From positions 24,292-88,291 of the forward strand of contig CAJXOF010000016.1 in assembly GCA_913057945.1 (NCBI GenBank): 64,000 nt of DNA, in the 5' to 3' direction. Origin of the DNA: an uncultured Hyphomonadaceae bacterium. GTDB lineage: Bacteria; Pseudomonadota; Alphaproteobacteria; Caulobacterales; Hyphomonadaceae. The position numbers and the translations under genes are program-made. Shown in pieces: positions 8,369 to 16,842 of this stretch. The stretch's first letter is position 1; every line of letters starts with the position of its first letter. The notes beneath the pieces were generated by a model. The model ran no database searches. It was not told the DNA's origin and saw nothing but the letters and a program-made list of their open reading frames with translations.

Positions 8369-9754
8369 ATGACGACGCGGACCGAAACCGACACGATGGG
8401 CCCAATCGAGGTCTCTGATGACGCCTATTGGGGCGCGCAGGCCCAGCGCAGCCTCGGCAATTTCAAGATCGGCTGGGAAAAACAGCCCGAGCCGATCATC
8501 CGCGCGCTCGGCATCGTCAAGAAGGCCGCCGCCGAAGCGAACATGGACCTCGGCAAGATGGACCCGGAGCTGGGCAAGGTCATCGTGCAGGCCGCCGAAG
8601 AAGTGATCGAAGGCAAGCTGAATGAGCATTTCCCGCTGGTCGTCTGGCAGACGGGCTCGGGCACGCAGTCCAACATGAACTCGAACGAGGTCATCTCAAA
8701 CCGCTCCATCGAAATCCTGGGCGGGGAGAAGGGCTCGAAGAAGCCGGTCCACCCGAACGATCATGTGAACATGTCCCAATCGTCGAACGACACGTTCCCG
8801 ACGGCGATGCACATTGCCTGCGCCGAGGAAGTCGTTCACCGCCTGATCCCGTCGCTGGAAGTGCTTCACAACGCGCTCGACTCGAAAGCCAAGGCGTGGG
8901 CCGACATCATCAAGATCGGCCGCACGCATACGCAAGATGCGACGCCGGTGACGCTCGGCCAGGAATTCTCCGGCTATGCCCAGCAGCTGAAGAACGGCAT
9001 CGAGCGGATCGAACTGACCCTGCCGAAGCTGATGGAACTGGCCCAGGGCGGCACGGCCGTCGGCACGGGCCTCGCCTCGCCGGTCGGCTTCGCGGAGAAG
9101 GTTGCCGAGAAGATCGCCGGCATCACCGGCCTGAAATTCACGACCGCGCCGAACAAGTTCGAAGCGCTGGCCGCACATGACGCGATGGTGTTCACGCATG
9201 GCGCGATCACGACGGTCGCCATGTCCTGCTTCAAGATCGCCAATGACATCCGGTTCCTCGGCTCCGGCCCACGCTCCGGCCTCGGCGAACTGGCCCTGCC
9301 GGAAAACGAGCCGGGCAGCTCGATCATGCCGGGCAAGGTGAACCCGACCCAGTGTGAAGCGCTGACCCAGGTTTGCGCGCACATTCACGGCAACAATGCC
9401 GCCATCGGCTTTGCCGACAGCCAGGGCCATTTCGAGCTGAACGTGTTCAACCCGATGATGGCCTACAATTTCCTCCAGTCGGTGCGCCTGCTGGCCGATG
9501 CGGCGGTCAGCTTCACGGAGAATTGCGTTGTCGGAATCGAGCCGCGGCTTGAGAATATTGAACGCGGCCTGAAGAACTCGCTGATGCTGGTGACGCCGCT
9601 GAAAGAGAAATATGGCTACGACCGCGCGGCCAAGATCGCCAAAACGGCCCATAAAAACGGGACGACGCTACGCGAGGAAGCGATCAAGGACGGCATCCCG
9701 GGCGAGGATTTCGACAACATCGTCGACCCGTCCAAGATGATCTCGCCGGGCTGA
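8369..9754 (+). CDS. fumC: Class II fumarate hydratase
   Basis: Iron-independent fumarase interconverting fumarate and L-malate in the TCA cycle. It is 461 residues, full family length. Visible motifs are [10 protein letters not shown] at 95-104, [10 protein letters not shown] with His187, and the lyase signature [11 protein letters not shown] at 316-326 with catalytic Ser318. It stands alone, with an 86-base gap before it and the methyltransferase gene 16 bases after it. Malate dehydrogenase, the next TCA step, is 28 kb away in the same window. Confidence 0.97.
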   Translation: MTTRTETDTMGPIEVSDDAYWGAQAQRSLGNFKIGWEKQPEPIIRALGIVKKAAAEANMDLGKMDPELGKVIVQAAEEVIEGKLNEHFPLVVWQTGSGTQSNMNSNEVISNRSIEILGGEKGSKKPVHPNDHVNMSQSSNDTFPTAMHIACAEEVVHRLIPSLEVLHNALDSKAKAWADIIKIGRTHTQDATPVTLGQEFSGYAQQLKNGIERIELTLPKLMELAQGGTAVGTGLASPVGFAEKVAEKIAGITGLKFTTAPNKFEALAAHDAMVFTHGAITTVAMSCFKIANDIRFLGSGPRSGLGELALPENEPGSSIMPGKVNPTQCEALTQVCAHIHGNNAAIGFADSQGHFELNVFNPMMAYNFLQSVRLLADAAVSFTENCVVGIEPRLENIERGLKNSLMLVTPLKEKYGYDRAAKIAKTAHKNGTTLREEAIKDGIPGEDFDNIVDPSKMISPG

Positions 9755-9770
9755 TATGCTATGAGCGCGC

Positions 9771-10508
9771 ATGTTGGACTTTGATCCTGAAACATTTGGC
9801 GCGCTCAACGCGGACGATTATGACGCCCTCCACGATCCGGGGACGACAGAGGAGTCTGTCGCCCTGATTGCGGACCTTGCCGCCAAAGGCCGTATTCTTG
9901 AGCTGGCAATCGGCACGGGCCGGATCGCCCTGCCCCTGGCAGAGCGCGGTTTTGCCGTGTCTGGCATCGAAGGCTCCGCCGCCATGGTGGAGAAGCTGCG
10001 CGAGAAACCGGGCGGGGCCGACATTCCTGTGGTCATCGGCGATATGGCCGACTGTGCCATTGATGGCGAATTCGAATTTGTTTTCCTGGTTTTCAATACG
10101 CTGTTCAACCTGACCAGCCAGGCTGAGCAGGTGAGGTGTTTCCGGAATGTTGCGGAGAGGCTGGTGCCGGGCGGAGCGTTTCTGGTCGAGACATTTGTGC
10201 CGGACTTTTCGGCCTATCATGACCATCAGAGTCTGCGCGCCACGAAGATCGGGTTCAAATCTCTGTGGTTCGAAGCAAAGGTGCATGATCCGACCCGGCA
10301 GGTGATCGAGTATCAGCGTGTGCGAATTACGGAAAAAGGCACGAAACTCGTGCCACTGGTCATGCGCTATGCCTGGCCGCAGGAAATGGACCTCATGGCT
10401 GAACTCGCCGGTCTCAGTCTCGAACATCGCTGGGGCGGGTGGAACCGAGAGCCTTTCACGGCAGAGAGCACGATGCACGTGACGGTCTACCGGAGAACAG
10501 GGAAGTAA
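9771..10508 (+). CDS. Class I SAM-dependent methyltransferase
   Basis: A 245-residue Rossmann-fold methyltransferase. Motif I reads ILELAIGTGRIALPLA, followed by the acidic end of strand 2 (VSGIEGSAAMVEKL) and motif II/post-I with DIPVVIGDMADC. The substrate cannot be predicted; the overall form is that of small-molecule methyltransferases of the Methyltransf_25 type. It starts 16 bases after fumC and may share its transcript. The stop is just upstream of the ccdA-like promoter. Confidence 0.85.
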   Translation: MLDFDPETFGALNADDYDALHDPGTTEESVALIADLAAKGRILELAIGTGRIALPLAERGFAVSGIEGSAAMVEKLREKPGGADIPVVIGDMADCAIDGEFEFVFLVFNTLFNLTSQAEQVRCFRNVAERLVPGGAFLVETFVPDFSAYHDHQSLRATKIGFKSLWFEAKVHDPTRQVIEYQRVRITEKGTKLVPLVMRYAWPQEMDLMAELAGLSLEHRWGGWNREPFTAESTMHVTVYRRTGK

Positions 10509-10512
10509 CGGA

Positions 10513-10541
10513 TTGACCTCGATTACGTAATTCCGTAATTT
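10513..10541 (+). promoter_or_regulatory. Predicted promoter of the ccdAB-like operon, leaderless
   Basis: TTGACC (10513-10518) and TAATTT (10536-10541) are 17 bases apart. Six bases after the -10 element lies the ATG at 10548, so initiation at the normal distance would begin on, or within a base of, the start codon. No Shine-Dalgarno sequence precedes this ATG. Leaderless mRNAs are common in alphaproteobacteria such as Caulobacter; its use here is an inference from spacing. Confidence 0.6.
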
Positions 10542-10546
10542 ACGTA
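10522..10546. promoter_or_regulatory. Operator-like inverted repeats in the ccdAB-like promoter
   Basis: ATTACGTAAT (10522-10531) is a perfect palindrome. In addition TACGTAA (10524-10530) and TTACGTA (10540-10546) form an inverted pair 16 bases centre to centre. The repeats span the spacer and the -10 element, where a bound antitoxin would block RNA polymerase. Autoregulation fits the HTH in the antitoxin. Confidence 0.6.
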
Positions 10547-10547
10547 G

Positions 10548-10967
10548 ATGCGTTCCCCGGATGAGCTTCGCCAAGCCATAAAGGCATCAGAGTGTCCCGT
10601 GTCTCAAATAGCAGAACGGGCTGGCATCGCTTCGACGACTTTATACAGCTTCGTCTCCGGTGCCACAGGAAGCCTCAGGGCATCTACTCATGCAGCTGTA
10701 GAAGCCGTTCTTACCGATGAGGTTGTCAGGGTTGCCGAGGAACGGACGCGTTTCAAAGGACCGGGTCAGGACATTCATCCTGCGCTTTTGGAAGAAGGAG
10801 AACGCTTGGGCATTGATGTTGAAGAGACTGCACGCAAGGCCGTGGAAGACGCCGTGAAGCGCGCACGTATCGATGCGTGGATCGAGGAGAACAGGGAGGC
10901 CTTCGCGGCGAATGCGCGCGATGTTGAGGAAAACGGGCTTTGGTGTGACCGGTACCGCATGTTCTGA
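10548..10967 (+). CDS. CcdA-type antitoxin with N-terminal helix-turn-helix
   Basis: Antitoxin of a type II toxin-antitoxin pair, 139 residues. Residues 3-55 form a helix-turn-helix (SQIAERAGIASTTLYSFVSG) like Xre/phage repressors. The C-terminal 45 residues match the CcdA toxin-binding tail (WIEENREAFAANARDVEENGLWCDRYRMF). Classical CcdA has a ribbon-helix-helix N-terminus and about 72 residues, so this is a different DNA-binding head on a CcdA tail. Its stop overlaps the toxin start by one base (TGATG). It should repress its own operon and neutralise the CcdB-like toxin. Confidence 0.85.
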   Translation: MRSPDELRQAIKASECPVSQIAERAGIASTTLYSFVSGATGSLRASTHAAVEAVLTDEVVRVAEERTRFKGPGQDIHPALLEEGERLGIDVEETARKAVEDAVKRARIDAWIEENREAFAANARDVEENGLWCDRYRMF

Positions 10968-11269
10968 TGATTGACCGTTTTGCAATCCACGCATTGCTGG
11001 ATAGGCGGGACATGCAGGTTGTTGTGCTGAGCTATCCGGGGCTTGAACAGAATGGCACGGTGATCGTTGCGCCTCTTCTAAAGGAAGATGGCATCGCCGT
11101 CGTGCCGATCCTCCATCCTGTTGTTGAAACACCATCGGGCAGGCGAGTCGTTGCCGCAGAACGTATGTCAGCCCTATCGCCCAAACTCCTGGGAGAGAAG
11201 ACCGGTTCTCTGACTGCATATGAGTACGATATATCCCGCGCGCTTTCGCGCCTGTTCTTCGGAAACTAG
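10967..11269 (+). CDS. CcdB-family toxin
   Basis: Toxin partner of the preceding antitoxin, 100 residues as in CcdB. It keeps the hydrophobic core pattern VIVAPLL..VVPILHPVV, the conserved GRRVVAAERMSALSP segment (F-plasmid CcdB: MTTDMASVPVS) and the end ALSRLFFGN (CcdB: NAINLMFWGI, where the Trp-Gly-Ile end contacts gyrase). Phe replaces that Trp here. The expected role is poisoning of DNA gyrase, by family. Whether this toxin still targets gyrase is unproven because of the changed C-terminus. Confidence 0.85.
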   Translation: MIDRFAIHALLDRRDMQVVVLSYPGLEQNGTVIVAPLLKEDGIAVVPILHPVVETPSGRRVVAAERMSALSPKLLGEKTGSLTAYEYDISRALSRLFFGN

Positions 11270-11398
11270 GGCCTGCTCAAAGCCTGACCGCTCAGCGCTG
11301 AAGCGCCAGTTTCTTCATGCCTATGCTTGCACCCTGGGGGGAAGATCGCCATACGGCGGCAAACATCTTCCTGCCCTCAGATTGAAGAGTGTCATCCC

Positions 11399-13036
11399 GT
11401 GGTAAAATCGACTTTCGCAGCCTTCGCAGATCGCCTTGGCGCGCAGGGCCTGTCGCAGGCTAGCTTCACCCAGTTCACACCGAACCGGATCAAGATTGAA
11501 TTATTGTCCGGCCTGACGGTCGCGCTGGCGCTCGTGCCGGAGGCCGTGGCTTTTGCCTTTGTGGCAGGGGTGCACCCGCTGGTCGGGCTGTATGCGGCCT
11601 TTATCGTGGGCCTTGTGACGGCGCTGATTGGGGGCCGTCCGGGCATGATTTCCGGCGCCACCGGCGCGCTGGCCGTCGTCATGGTCTCGCTGGTCGCGCA
11701 GCATGGCGTCGAATACCTGTTCGCCACGGTCGTTCTGATGGGCATTCTCCAGCTGGCGGCGGGTATCTTCCGGTTCGGGAAGTTCATCCGCCTCGTGCCG
11801 CATCCGGTGATGCTGGGCTTCGTCAACGGGCTCGCCATCGTGATCTTCATGGCGCAGCTGGGCCAGTTCAAGGTGCCCGGCACGGCAGAAGCCTCCGGTC
11901 ATGGCATGGGCGGCGGCGAATGGATGAGCGGCACGCCGCTGGCGGTCATGCTGGCGCTGGTCGCCCTGACCATGCTGATCATCTGGGCGCTGCCGAAATT
12001 CACCAAGATCATTCCCGCGCCGCTGGCCGGGATCGGCCTCGTCGCCGCTGTCGTCATCGGCTTCGGCCTGGACGTGCCGCGCGTGGGCGACCTCGCCTCG
12101 ATCCAGGGCGGCTTGCCGAGTTTCCATGTGCCGAGCGTGCCGCTGACCATGGAGACGTTCAAGATCATCCTGCCATACGCTGTCATCCTGTCGGCCATCG
12201 GCCTGATCGAGAGCCTGCTGACCCTGAACCTTGTCGGCGAAATGACTGGTAAAAGGGGCGGGGCGAGCCAGGAATGCGTGGCGCAGGGCACCGCAAACCT
12301 GATCACGGGATTCTTTGGCGGCATGGGCGGCTGCGCCATGATCGGCCAGTCGATGATCAATGTGAAATCCGGTGGCCGCACACGGTTGGCCGGCATCGCC
12401 GCCGCGCTGTTCCTGCTGGCCTTTATCCTTGTCGGCTCCGGCCTGATCGAGCAGATCCCGCTGGCGGCGCTGGTCGGCGTCATGTTCATGGTCGTGATCG
12501 GCACGTTCGCATGGAACAGCCTGCGCATCATGACGCGCATCCCGCTGCTGGACGCCGCCGTGATCGTTCTGGTGACCATCGTTACCGTCTTCTACGACCT
12601 CGCAACGGCCGTGGTCGTCGGCGTGATCGTCTCGGCGCTCGCCTATGCCTGGAACAATGCGCGCCGCATCCATGTCATCGAGCGCGACAGTGTGCGCACG
12701 CCCGGCGCCCATGTCTACGAGATCGAAGGCCCACTCTTCTTCGGCTCGACCGATGGCTTTGCCGAGCTGTTCCATCCGGAAACCGACCCCGATGTCGTGA
12801 TCGTGGACTTCATGCGCTCGCGTGTCGTGGACCAGTCCGCGCTGCAGGCAATCGAAGACCTTGCCCGTCGTTATGAAGCGCAGGGCAAGACGCTGCAGCT
12901 GCGCCACCTCTCGCGCGATTGCCACAAGCTGCTGACCAAGGCCGGGCAGCTGATGGTCGATTCCGATGATGATCCGGAATACACGCTGGCCGTGGATTAC
13001 TCGGTGAAGACCGGCGCATTCGGCGGCGCTCACTAG
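11399..13036 (+). CDS. SulP-family anion transporter with STAS domain
   Basis: Inner-membrane anion transporter, typically for sulfate or bicarbonate. The ~400-residue membrane part carries the SulP start SGLTVALALVPEAVAFAFVAGVHPLVGLYAAF, and there are about 12 membrane segments. A C-terminal STAS domain follows (residues ~430-530: HVYEIEGPLFFGS, then VIVDFMRSRVVDQSALQAIEDL). A GTG start at 11399 follows GAAGAG; an upstream TTG (11327) gives a non-family 24-residue extension. The sulfate activation genes are 43 kb away, so sulfate as substrate is only a guess. Confidence 0.9.
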   Translation: MVKSTFAAFADRLGAQGLSQASFTQFTPNRIKIELLSGLTVALALVPEAVAFAFVAGVHPLVGLYAAFIVGLVTALIGGRPGMISGATGALAVVMVSLVAQHGVEYLFATVVLMGILQLAAGIFRFGKFIRLVPHPVMLGFVNGLAIVIFMAQLGQFKVPGTAEASGHGMGGGEWMSGTPLAVMLALVALTMLIIWALPKFTKIIPAPLAGIGLVAAVVIGFGLDVPRVGDLASIQGGLPSFHVPSVPLTMETFKIILPYAVILSAIGLIESLLTLNLVGEMTGKRGGASQECVAQGTANLITGFFGGMGGCAMIGQSMINVKSGGRTRLAGIAAALFLLAFILVGSGLIEQIPLAALVGVMFMVVIGTFAWNSLRIMTRIPLLDAAVIVLVTIVTVFYDLATAVVVGVIVSALAYAWNNARRIHVIERDSVRTPGAHVYEIEGPLFFGSTDGFAELFHPETDPDVVIVDFMRSRVVDQSALQAIEDLARRYEAQGKTLQLRHLSRDCHKLLTKAGQLMVDSDDDPEYTLAVDYSVKTGAFGGAH

Positions 13037-13133
13037 GCCTGCGGCCTGACGACCCTTCCGGAATAATTCCTTGCCCCTGACCGGCTGTTCCCGCACTAGG
13101 GACGCCGATCAGACAACAAGGAGGAACCCGGAA

Positions 13134-13943
13134 ATGGACATGGATTTCAGTAATTTGTTCTCGGTGGCCGGCAAGACGGTCGTCGTGACCGGCGGCTCGC
13201 GCGGCATCGGTGAAATGATCTCGGCAGGCTTCCTGGCGAATGGCGCGAAGGTGATCATCTCCTCGCGCAAGGCTCAGGCCTGTGAGGAAACCGTCGAGCG
13301 CCTGAAGGCAAAATATGGCGGCGAGATCTATGCGATCCCGTCCGATGTCGGCAGCCTGGACGGCATCAACCACCTCGCCAGCGAGTTGCAGAAGCGCGAA
13401 GAGAAAATCGACGTGCTGGTCAACAATGCCGGCGTGGCATGGGGCGCCAAGCTGGAAGACTTCCCGGAGCATGGCTGGGACAAGGTGATGGACGTCAATG
13501 TGAAGGGCGTCTTCTTCCTGACCCAGAAACTGATGCCGCTGCTGCGCAAATCGGCCAGCGCTGATAATCCTGCCCGCGTCATCAACATCGCCTCCATCGA
13601 CGGCATGCACACCTCGCCGATGAGCGGGTTTGCCTATGGTACGTCCAAGGCGGCCGTCATCCATCTGACCCGCTTCATGGGCGCGCACCTTGCGGGGGAG
13701 CATATCCTCGTCAATGGCATCGCGCCCGGCCCGTTCCCGACCTACATGTTGTCGACCGGTGTTGGCTTCAAAGGCGAGACCGAAGGCGTCGACTGGCAGA
13801 AGATCGGCGACCAGAACCCGTCCGGTCGCGTGGGCATGCCGAGCGACATTGCCGGCCTGTCGATCTTCCTGTCGTCCAGGGCCTCGAACTATATCACCGG
13901 CCACACCGTGCCGTGTGATGGCGGCATCGTCTCGTCGAGCTAG
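13134..13943 (+). CDS. Short-chain dehydrogenase/reductase
   Basis: NAD(P)-dependent oxidoreductase of the classical SDR type, 269 residues. It shows the cofactor motif TGGSRGIG, the NNAG motif, catalytic Ser in NIASIDG, and Y-x-x-x-K (YGTSK), then the PG motif (APGPFPT) and a C-terminal DGG end. Arg after SSRKAQA suggests NADP preference. The substrate is not predictable. The start at 13134 is fixed by AGGAGG 12 bases upstream. A strong hairpin follows the gene. Confidence 0.93.
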   Translation: MDMDFSNLFSVAGKTVVVTGGSRGIGEMISAGFLANGAKVIISSRKAQACEETVERLKAKYGGEIYAIPSDVGSLDGINHLASELQKREEKIDVLVNNAGVAWGAKLEDFPEHGWDKVMDVNVKGVFFLTQKLMPLLRKSASADNPARVINIASIDGMHTSPMSGFAYGTSKAAVIHLTRFMGAHLAGEHILVNGIAPGPFPTYMLSTGVGFKGETEGVDWQKIGDQNPSGRVGMPSDIAGLSIFLSSRASNYITGHTVPCDGGIVSSS

Positions 13944-13955
13944 CGCGCCATCCTT

Positions 13956-13995
13956 CCAGCCCCCACCGCCTGCACAGGTGTGCGGTGGGGGCTGG
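13956..13995. terminator. Perfect 14-bp hairpin after the SDR gene
   Basis: CCAGCCCCCACCGC (13956-13969) and GCGGTGGGGGCTGG (13982-13995) form a perfect 14-bp stem with a 12-base loop. It begins 12 bases after the stop. There is no T-run on either side, so it is either an atypical terminator or an mRNA 3'-end stabiliser. Confidence 0.6.
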
Positions 13996-14061
13996 CGATT
14001 GGCGCGGTGGAGACTAGACTGCGCGGCACAGAATCACTTCCCGCCAAGAAAGGCCGTCCTC

Positions 14062-14361
14062 ATGGCAAATGCTCCCGTCGGATCCAAATCCAACCCGTCC
14101 CAGTTCGACATCCTGGACAAGCTGGCCGAGGACGAGCCGTACTTCGTTATCCGCGCGCATGACCCGCTGTCTTCGGCGCTGGTCGAGCTGCATGCCTATA
14201 TCGGCGCAGGCCAGTCCGGCGCGGCCCATAACAAGCTGGCCGAGATCATGGCGATGACCGCCGCCAAGGCGCCGCGCCCGGCCTCCAGCCCGAAATACCG
14301 CGAAACCTTCGCCATCTCGCTGGCCATGGAGCAATGGCGCGAGACGCATTCCGACGACTAG
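14062..14361 (+). CDS. Conserved hypothetical protein (99 aa)
   Basis: A 99-residue soluble protein with no signal or membrane helix. The phrase DEPYFVIRAHDPLSSALVELHA and a following helix ending MEQWRETH are its only distinctive parts. I cannot assign a function. It begins the small operon with the GNAT and DUF4169 genes: 11 bases to the next start, then an overlap. AAGAAAGG precedes the ATG. Small proteins of this type often sit beside DUF4169 genes in alphaproteobacteria, which I state as an impression, not a search result. Confidence 0.75.
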   Translation: MANAPVGSKSNPSQFDILDKLAEDEPYFVIRAHDPLSSALVELHAYIGAGQSGAAHNKLAEIMAMTAAKAPRPASSPKYRETFAISLAMEQWRETHSDD

Positions 14362-14372
14362 GAGCCGGAGAC

Positions 14373-14972
14373 TTGCAGATCAGGCCGCTCACGCTCGAGA
14401 ACCGTTTCGTACGGCTCGTGCCGTTTGATGTGGATGCGCATGCCGAAGCGTTGCGGGACATGGCCGAGCGCTCCGGCCAGAGGCTGGCAACGTGGCCGTA
14501 CTTCAATCCGCCGGGTGACTGGATTTCTGTCTGGGTGAAGGCCATCCGGAAACGGGCAGAGGCCGGTACGCTGGTACCGTTCGCGGTGCTGACGCCGGAC
14601 GACCGCTTTGCCGGCATGAGCGCCTTTCTCAATCCGGATGCGGTGTCGAAGAATGTCGAGATCGGCATGACGATCTATGCACCGGAATTCCAGGGTGGCG
14701 CCGTGAACCCGGCCTGCAAGCATTTGCTGCTCGGCCATGCCTTCGGGCAGGGGGCGATCCGCGTCTGTTTCAATGTGGACGAACGCAATGCGCGGTCACG
14801 GGCCGCCGTGACCAAGCTGGGCGGGGTGCAGGAGGGCATTTTGCGCGACAATCGTATCCTGCCGGATGGCTTTGTCCGCACCACTGTGGTGTTCTCGGTC
14901 CTGGCGCGCGAATGGCCCGAGGTGAAATCCGGGCTGGAGGCGCGGCTGGCAAGTTTCGAGGCGAAGGGCTGA
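14373..14972 (+). CDS. GNAT-family N-acetyltransferase (RimJ/RimL-like)
   Basis: Acetyl-CoA-dependent acetyltransferase of the Acetyltransf_3 type, 199 residues. The N-terminus (LENRFVRLVPFDVDAHAEALRDM) and the C-terminal VCFNVDERNARSRAAVTKLGGVQEGILRDN carry the RimJ/RimL pattern, where an N-x-x-S/A-x-x-x-x-K-L-G helix supports acetyl-CoA binding. The start is a TTG at 14373 with GGAG repeats just upstream. The substrate may be a protein N-terminus or a small molecule. Its stop overlaps the DUF4169 start by one base (TGATG). Confidence 0.87.
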   Translation: MQIRPLTLENRFVRLVPFDVDAHAEALRDMAERSGQRLATWPYFNPPGDWISVWVKAIRKRAEAGTLVPFAVLTPDDRFAGMSAFLNPDAVSKNVEIGMTIYAPEFQGGAVNPACKHLLLGHAFGQGAIRVCFNVDERNARSRAAVTKLGGVQEGILRDNRILPDGFVRTTVVFSVLAREWPEVKSGLEARLASFEAKG

Positions 14973-15166
14973 TGGCGGACCCGATCAACCTGAACAAGTT
15001 TCGCAAGGCGAAAGCCAAGGTCGACAAGGCCCAGCAGGCACAGGAAAACCGGGCCAAGTTCGGACGCACCAAGACCGAGAAGTCGCTCGAACAGGCCCGC
15101 GCAGACAAGGCCCGCCGCGAGACCGACGCGCATCGCCGCGAAGACGATCCCGAGGATCGTGGTTAA
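14972..15166 (+). CDS. DUF4169 family protein
   Basis: A 64-residue very basic, Lys/Arg/Glu-rich protein beginning MADPINLNKFRKAKAK, the DUF4169 signature. The rest (KFGRTKTEKSLEQARADKARRETDAHRRED) is a charged helix. The family is small and mostly alphaproteobacterial, with no known function. It is translated from the overlap with the acetyltransferase gene. Confidence 0.85.
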   Translation: MADPINLNKFRKAKAKVDKAQQAQENRAKFGRTKTEKSLEQARADKARRETDAHRREDDPEDRG

Positions 15167-15238
15167 CGAGGCGTTACCAATCGGCCCCTGATTTGCAATG
15201 CCCTTCCTGACTTTGTTTCAAAGCGGGAGGAAGCCAAG

Positions 15239-15361
15239 ATGGGTCGTATTCTGGGAAAATTCGTGGTGGCCGGCGTGGCATTCGCCGCCGGCATGACATG
15301 GGCAATTGTGGCCGATGCCGCAGAGGCCGGCATTCCGTTCAGCAGCTTGCTGGGCTTCTAA
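15239..15361 (+). CDS. Small single-span membrane protein (40 aa)
   Basis: MGRILGKFVVAGVAFAAGMT begins a 40-residue protein with one Ala/Gly/Val-rich membrane helix and a short tail ending FSSLLGF. It may be a signal-peptide-like microprotein. GGGAGGAAG lies eight bases before the ATG, the best argument that it is translated. Its TAA stop overlaps the stop of the opposing nuclease-like gene by two bases. Function unknown. Confidence 0.6.
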   Translation: MGRILGKFVVAGVAFAAGMTWAIVADAAEAGIPFSSLLGF

Positions 15362-16761
15362 AACCAGAATTTCTTCTTGGATGGTTCATCGGCGGTCGGC
15401 TCGCTCAATTCAGCGACAGCCTCCTCGGCATCTTCATATATAGCTTCTGTCGAAACATCACTGCTTTCGTTGCGCTCCGGCCTGATGCTCGGAGCCGACG
15501 GCTGCCAAGCTTTTAACTTGCTTCCAATCAGTCCGTAAAAGGTAGGCACAAGCTTCTCGATGTCTTCAACAAATTTCGATACTTGAGCGAAGCGACGTTC
15601 CGTTCGATTTACCATTAGAACTTCCAACGCCATTGGCACGAGGTCAGAGTGTTCTGAGATAACTCTATCTAGACTATGTCTAAGGTCTTCTAGTGGGTAT
15701 TGAGTATATCCCCTACGGGGCCAATGAACCCTTACGAACACATCTTTAGGAGAAACTTCGCTGATCTGACGAAGCAGCCAATTCAATCTGGCAGAAGTGC
15801 TTTTCCTGTCTAGTGGTGCAATCAGTTTCGCCCCTGCGGCCAGAGTACGGGAGCGCACGTCTATCGTTATCTCTATATCAGCTGCAGCTTCAGGAATTGT
15901 CAGGCAAGCGGAAAGACACTGCGTGTTGCAAAATGCGACACAATCATTTTTCAAGCGATCTGCTGGATGCCTAGCTTCTTGTTTTGAGAGTTTTACTGAT
16001 ACCGGAACTCCTATTTGGCGGGAGAGTATGAGGCTCAGATCACGAAGCTCCAGGTGCCATGCGCGCACTACAGCTTTGAGTAAATCGGACTGTGGATTGA
16101 TCTGTGCACCCGCATTTATATCGCCAATCAATGCCGGCCACTCTGGTGGCATGCGGTCAAAGCCTCTAACCCCGGTGCTGTCGTGCGACAAAAATCTACG
16201 AAACTCATTCAGCATTATTTTCTGTTCACGGTCTTCCACACGACCGTTCGATAGCAACAAGTCTGCAGTCGTTAAGATATCCATCCATGACCAATGATAT
16301 AGGGTGGTCTTGCCCAAGAGTTTGCCATCAATTTTGACAGGGTGATCCGCTGCCGATGTCGCATGCTGATTTGATATCGTGATGACTGCATTGATATCGT
16401 TCTCGCGTGCCAGTTTCAGGTAACTTTCAATTTGGTCTCGCGAAAGTTCAGCGTTTCCTATTTTTGATTCGACAAGTGCGGACCAACGCGCCCGACCGGT
16501 TTCCACATTGATCAAACCGTCGGGGCGAAATTTGGTTTTACTTGAGGAGTTGCTGAAACAGATTTCCGTATAGGTGGAGACCTTCGAATTGATTCCAATT
16601 CCTCTGCCGACAGAACTGAGAAGTTCATCGGCAAATTCTCGCACGTTCGCTAAGCAGGCAAGAAAAATTGAGGTGGCCCGGCCTTCACGTGAAGTATCGG
16701 CCAAGACGGGAAACAACCGAGCGCGTTCGCCCGATGAGAGAAAAGTAGGAAGTTCACCCAT
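15358..16761 (-). CDS. PD-(D/E)XK nuclease-like protein, likely acquired
   Basis: Unassigned 467-residue protein. Counting from MGELPTFL, residues 66-110 read like a PD-(D/E)XK core: Glu66 on a helix (TYTEICF), Asp81 in FRPDGLI, Glu98-x-Lys100 in LVESKIG, and Gln110 in the next helix (RDQIESYL). The remaining 330 residues have no motif I know; the last 45 are acidic and low complexity before KKKFWF. It contains six cysteines. Start 16761 follows AAGGGG at good spacing; an ATG at 16806 lacks such a site. The gene is clearly richer in A+T and rare codons than its neighbours, which suggests transfer. Nuclease activity and a defence role are inferences. Confidence 0.7.
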   Translation of the reverse strand: MGELPTFLSSGERARLFPVLADTSREGRATSIFLACLANVREFADELLSSVGRGIGINSKVSTYTEICFSNSSSKTKFRPDGLINVETGRARWSALVESKIGNAELSRDQIESYLKLARENDINAVITISNQHATSAADHPVKIDGKLLGKTTLYHWSWMDILTTADLLLSNGRVEDREQKIMLNEFRRFLSHDSTGVRGFDRMPPEWPALIGDINAGAQINPQSDLLKAVVRAWHLELRDLSLILSRQIGVPVSVKLSKQEARHPADRLKNDCVAFCNTQCLSACLTIPEAAADIEITIDVRSRTLAAGAKLIAPLDRKSTSARLNWLLRQISEVSPKDVFVRVHWPRRGYTQYPLEDLRHSLDRVISEHSDLVPMALEVLMVNRTERRFAQVSKFVEDIEKLVPTFYGLIGSKLKAWQPSAPSIRPERNESSDVSTEAIYEDAEEAVAELSEPTADEPSKKKFWF

Positions 16762-16842
16762 AGCCCACCCCTTATAAAACGTTTCAGCCCCTAAAGAATC
16801 AACCATAGAGTTACGAATGCGGTCTGTAAAATGGACAGGGCC

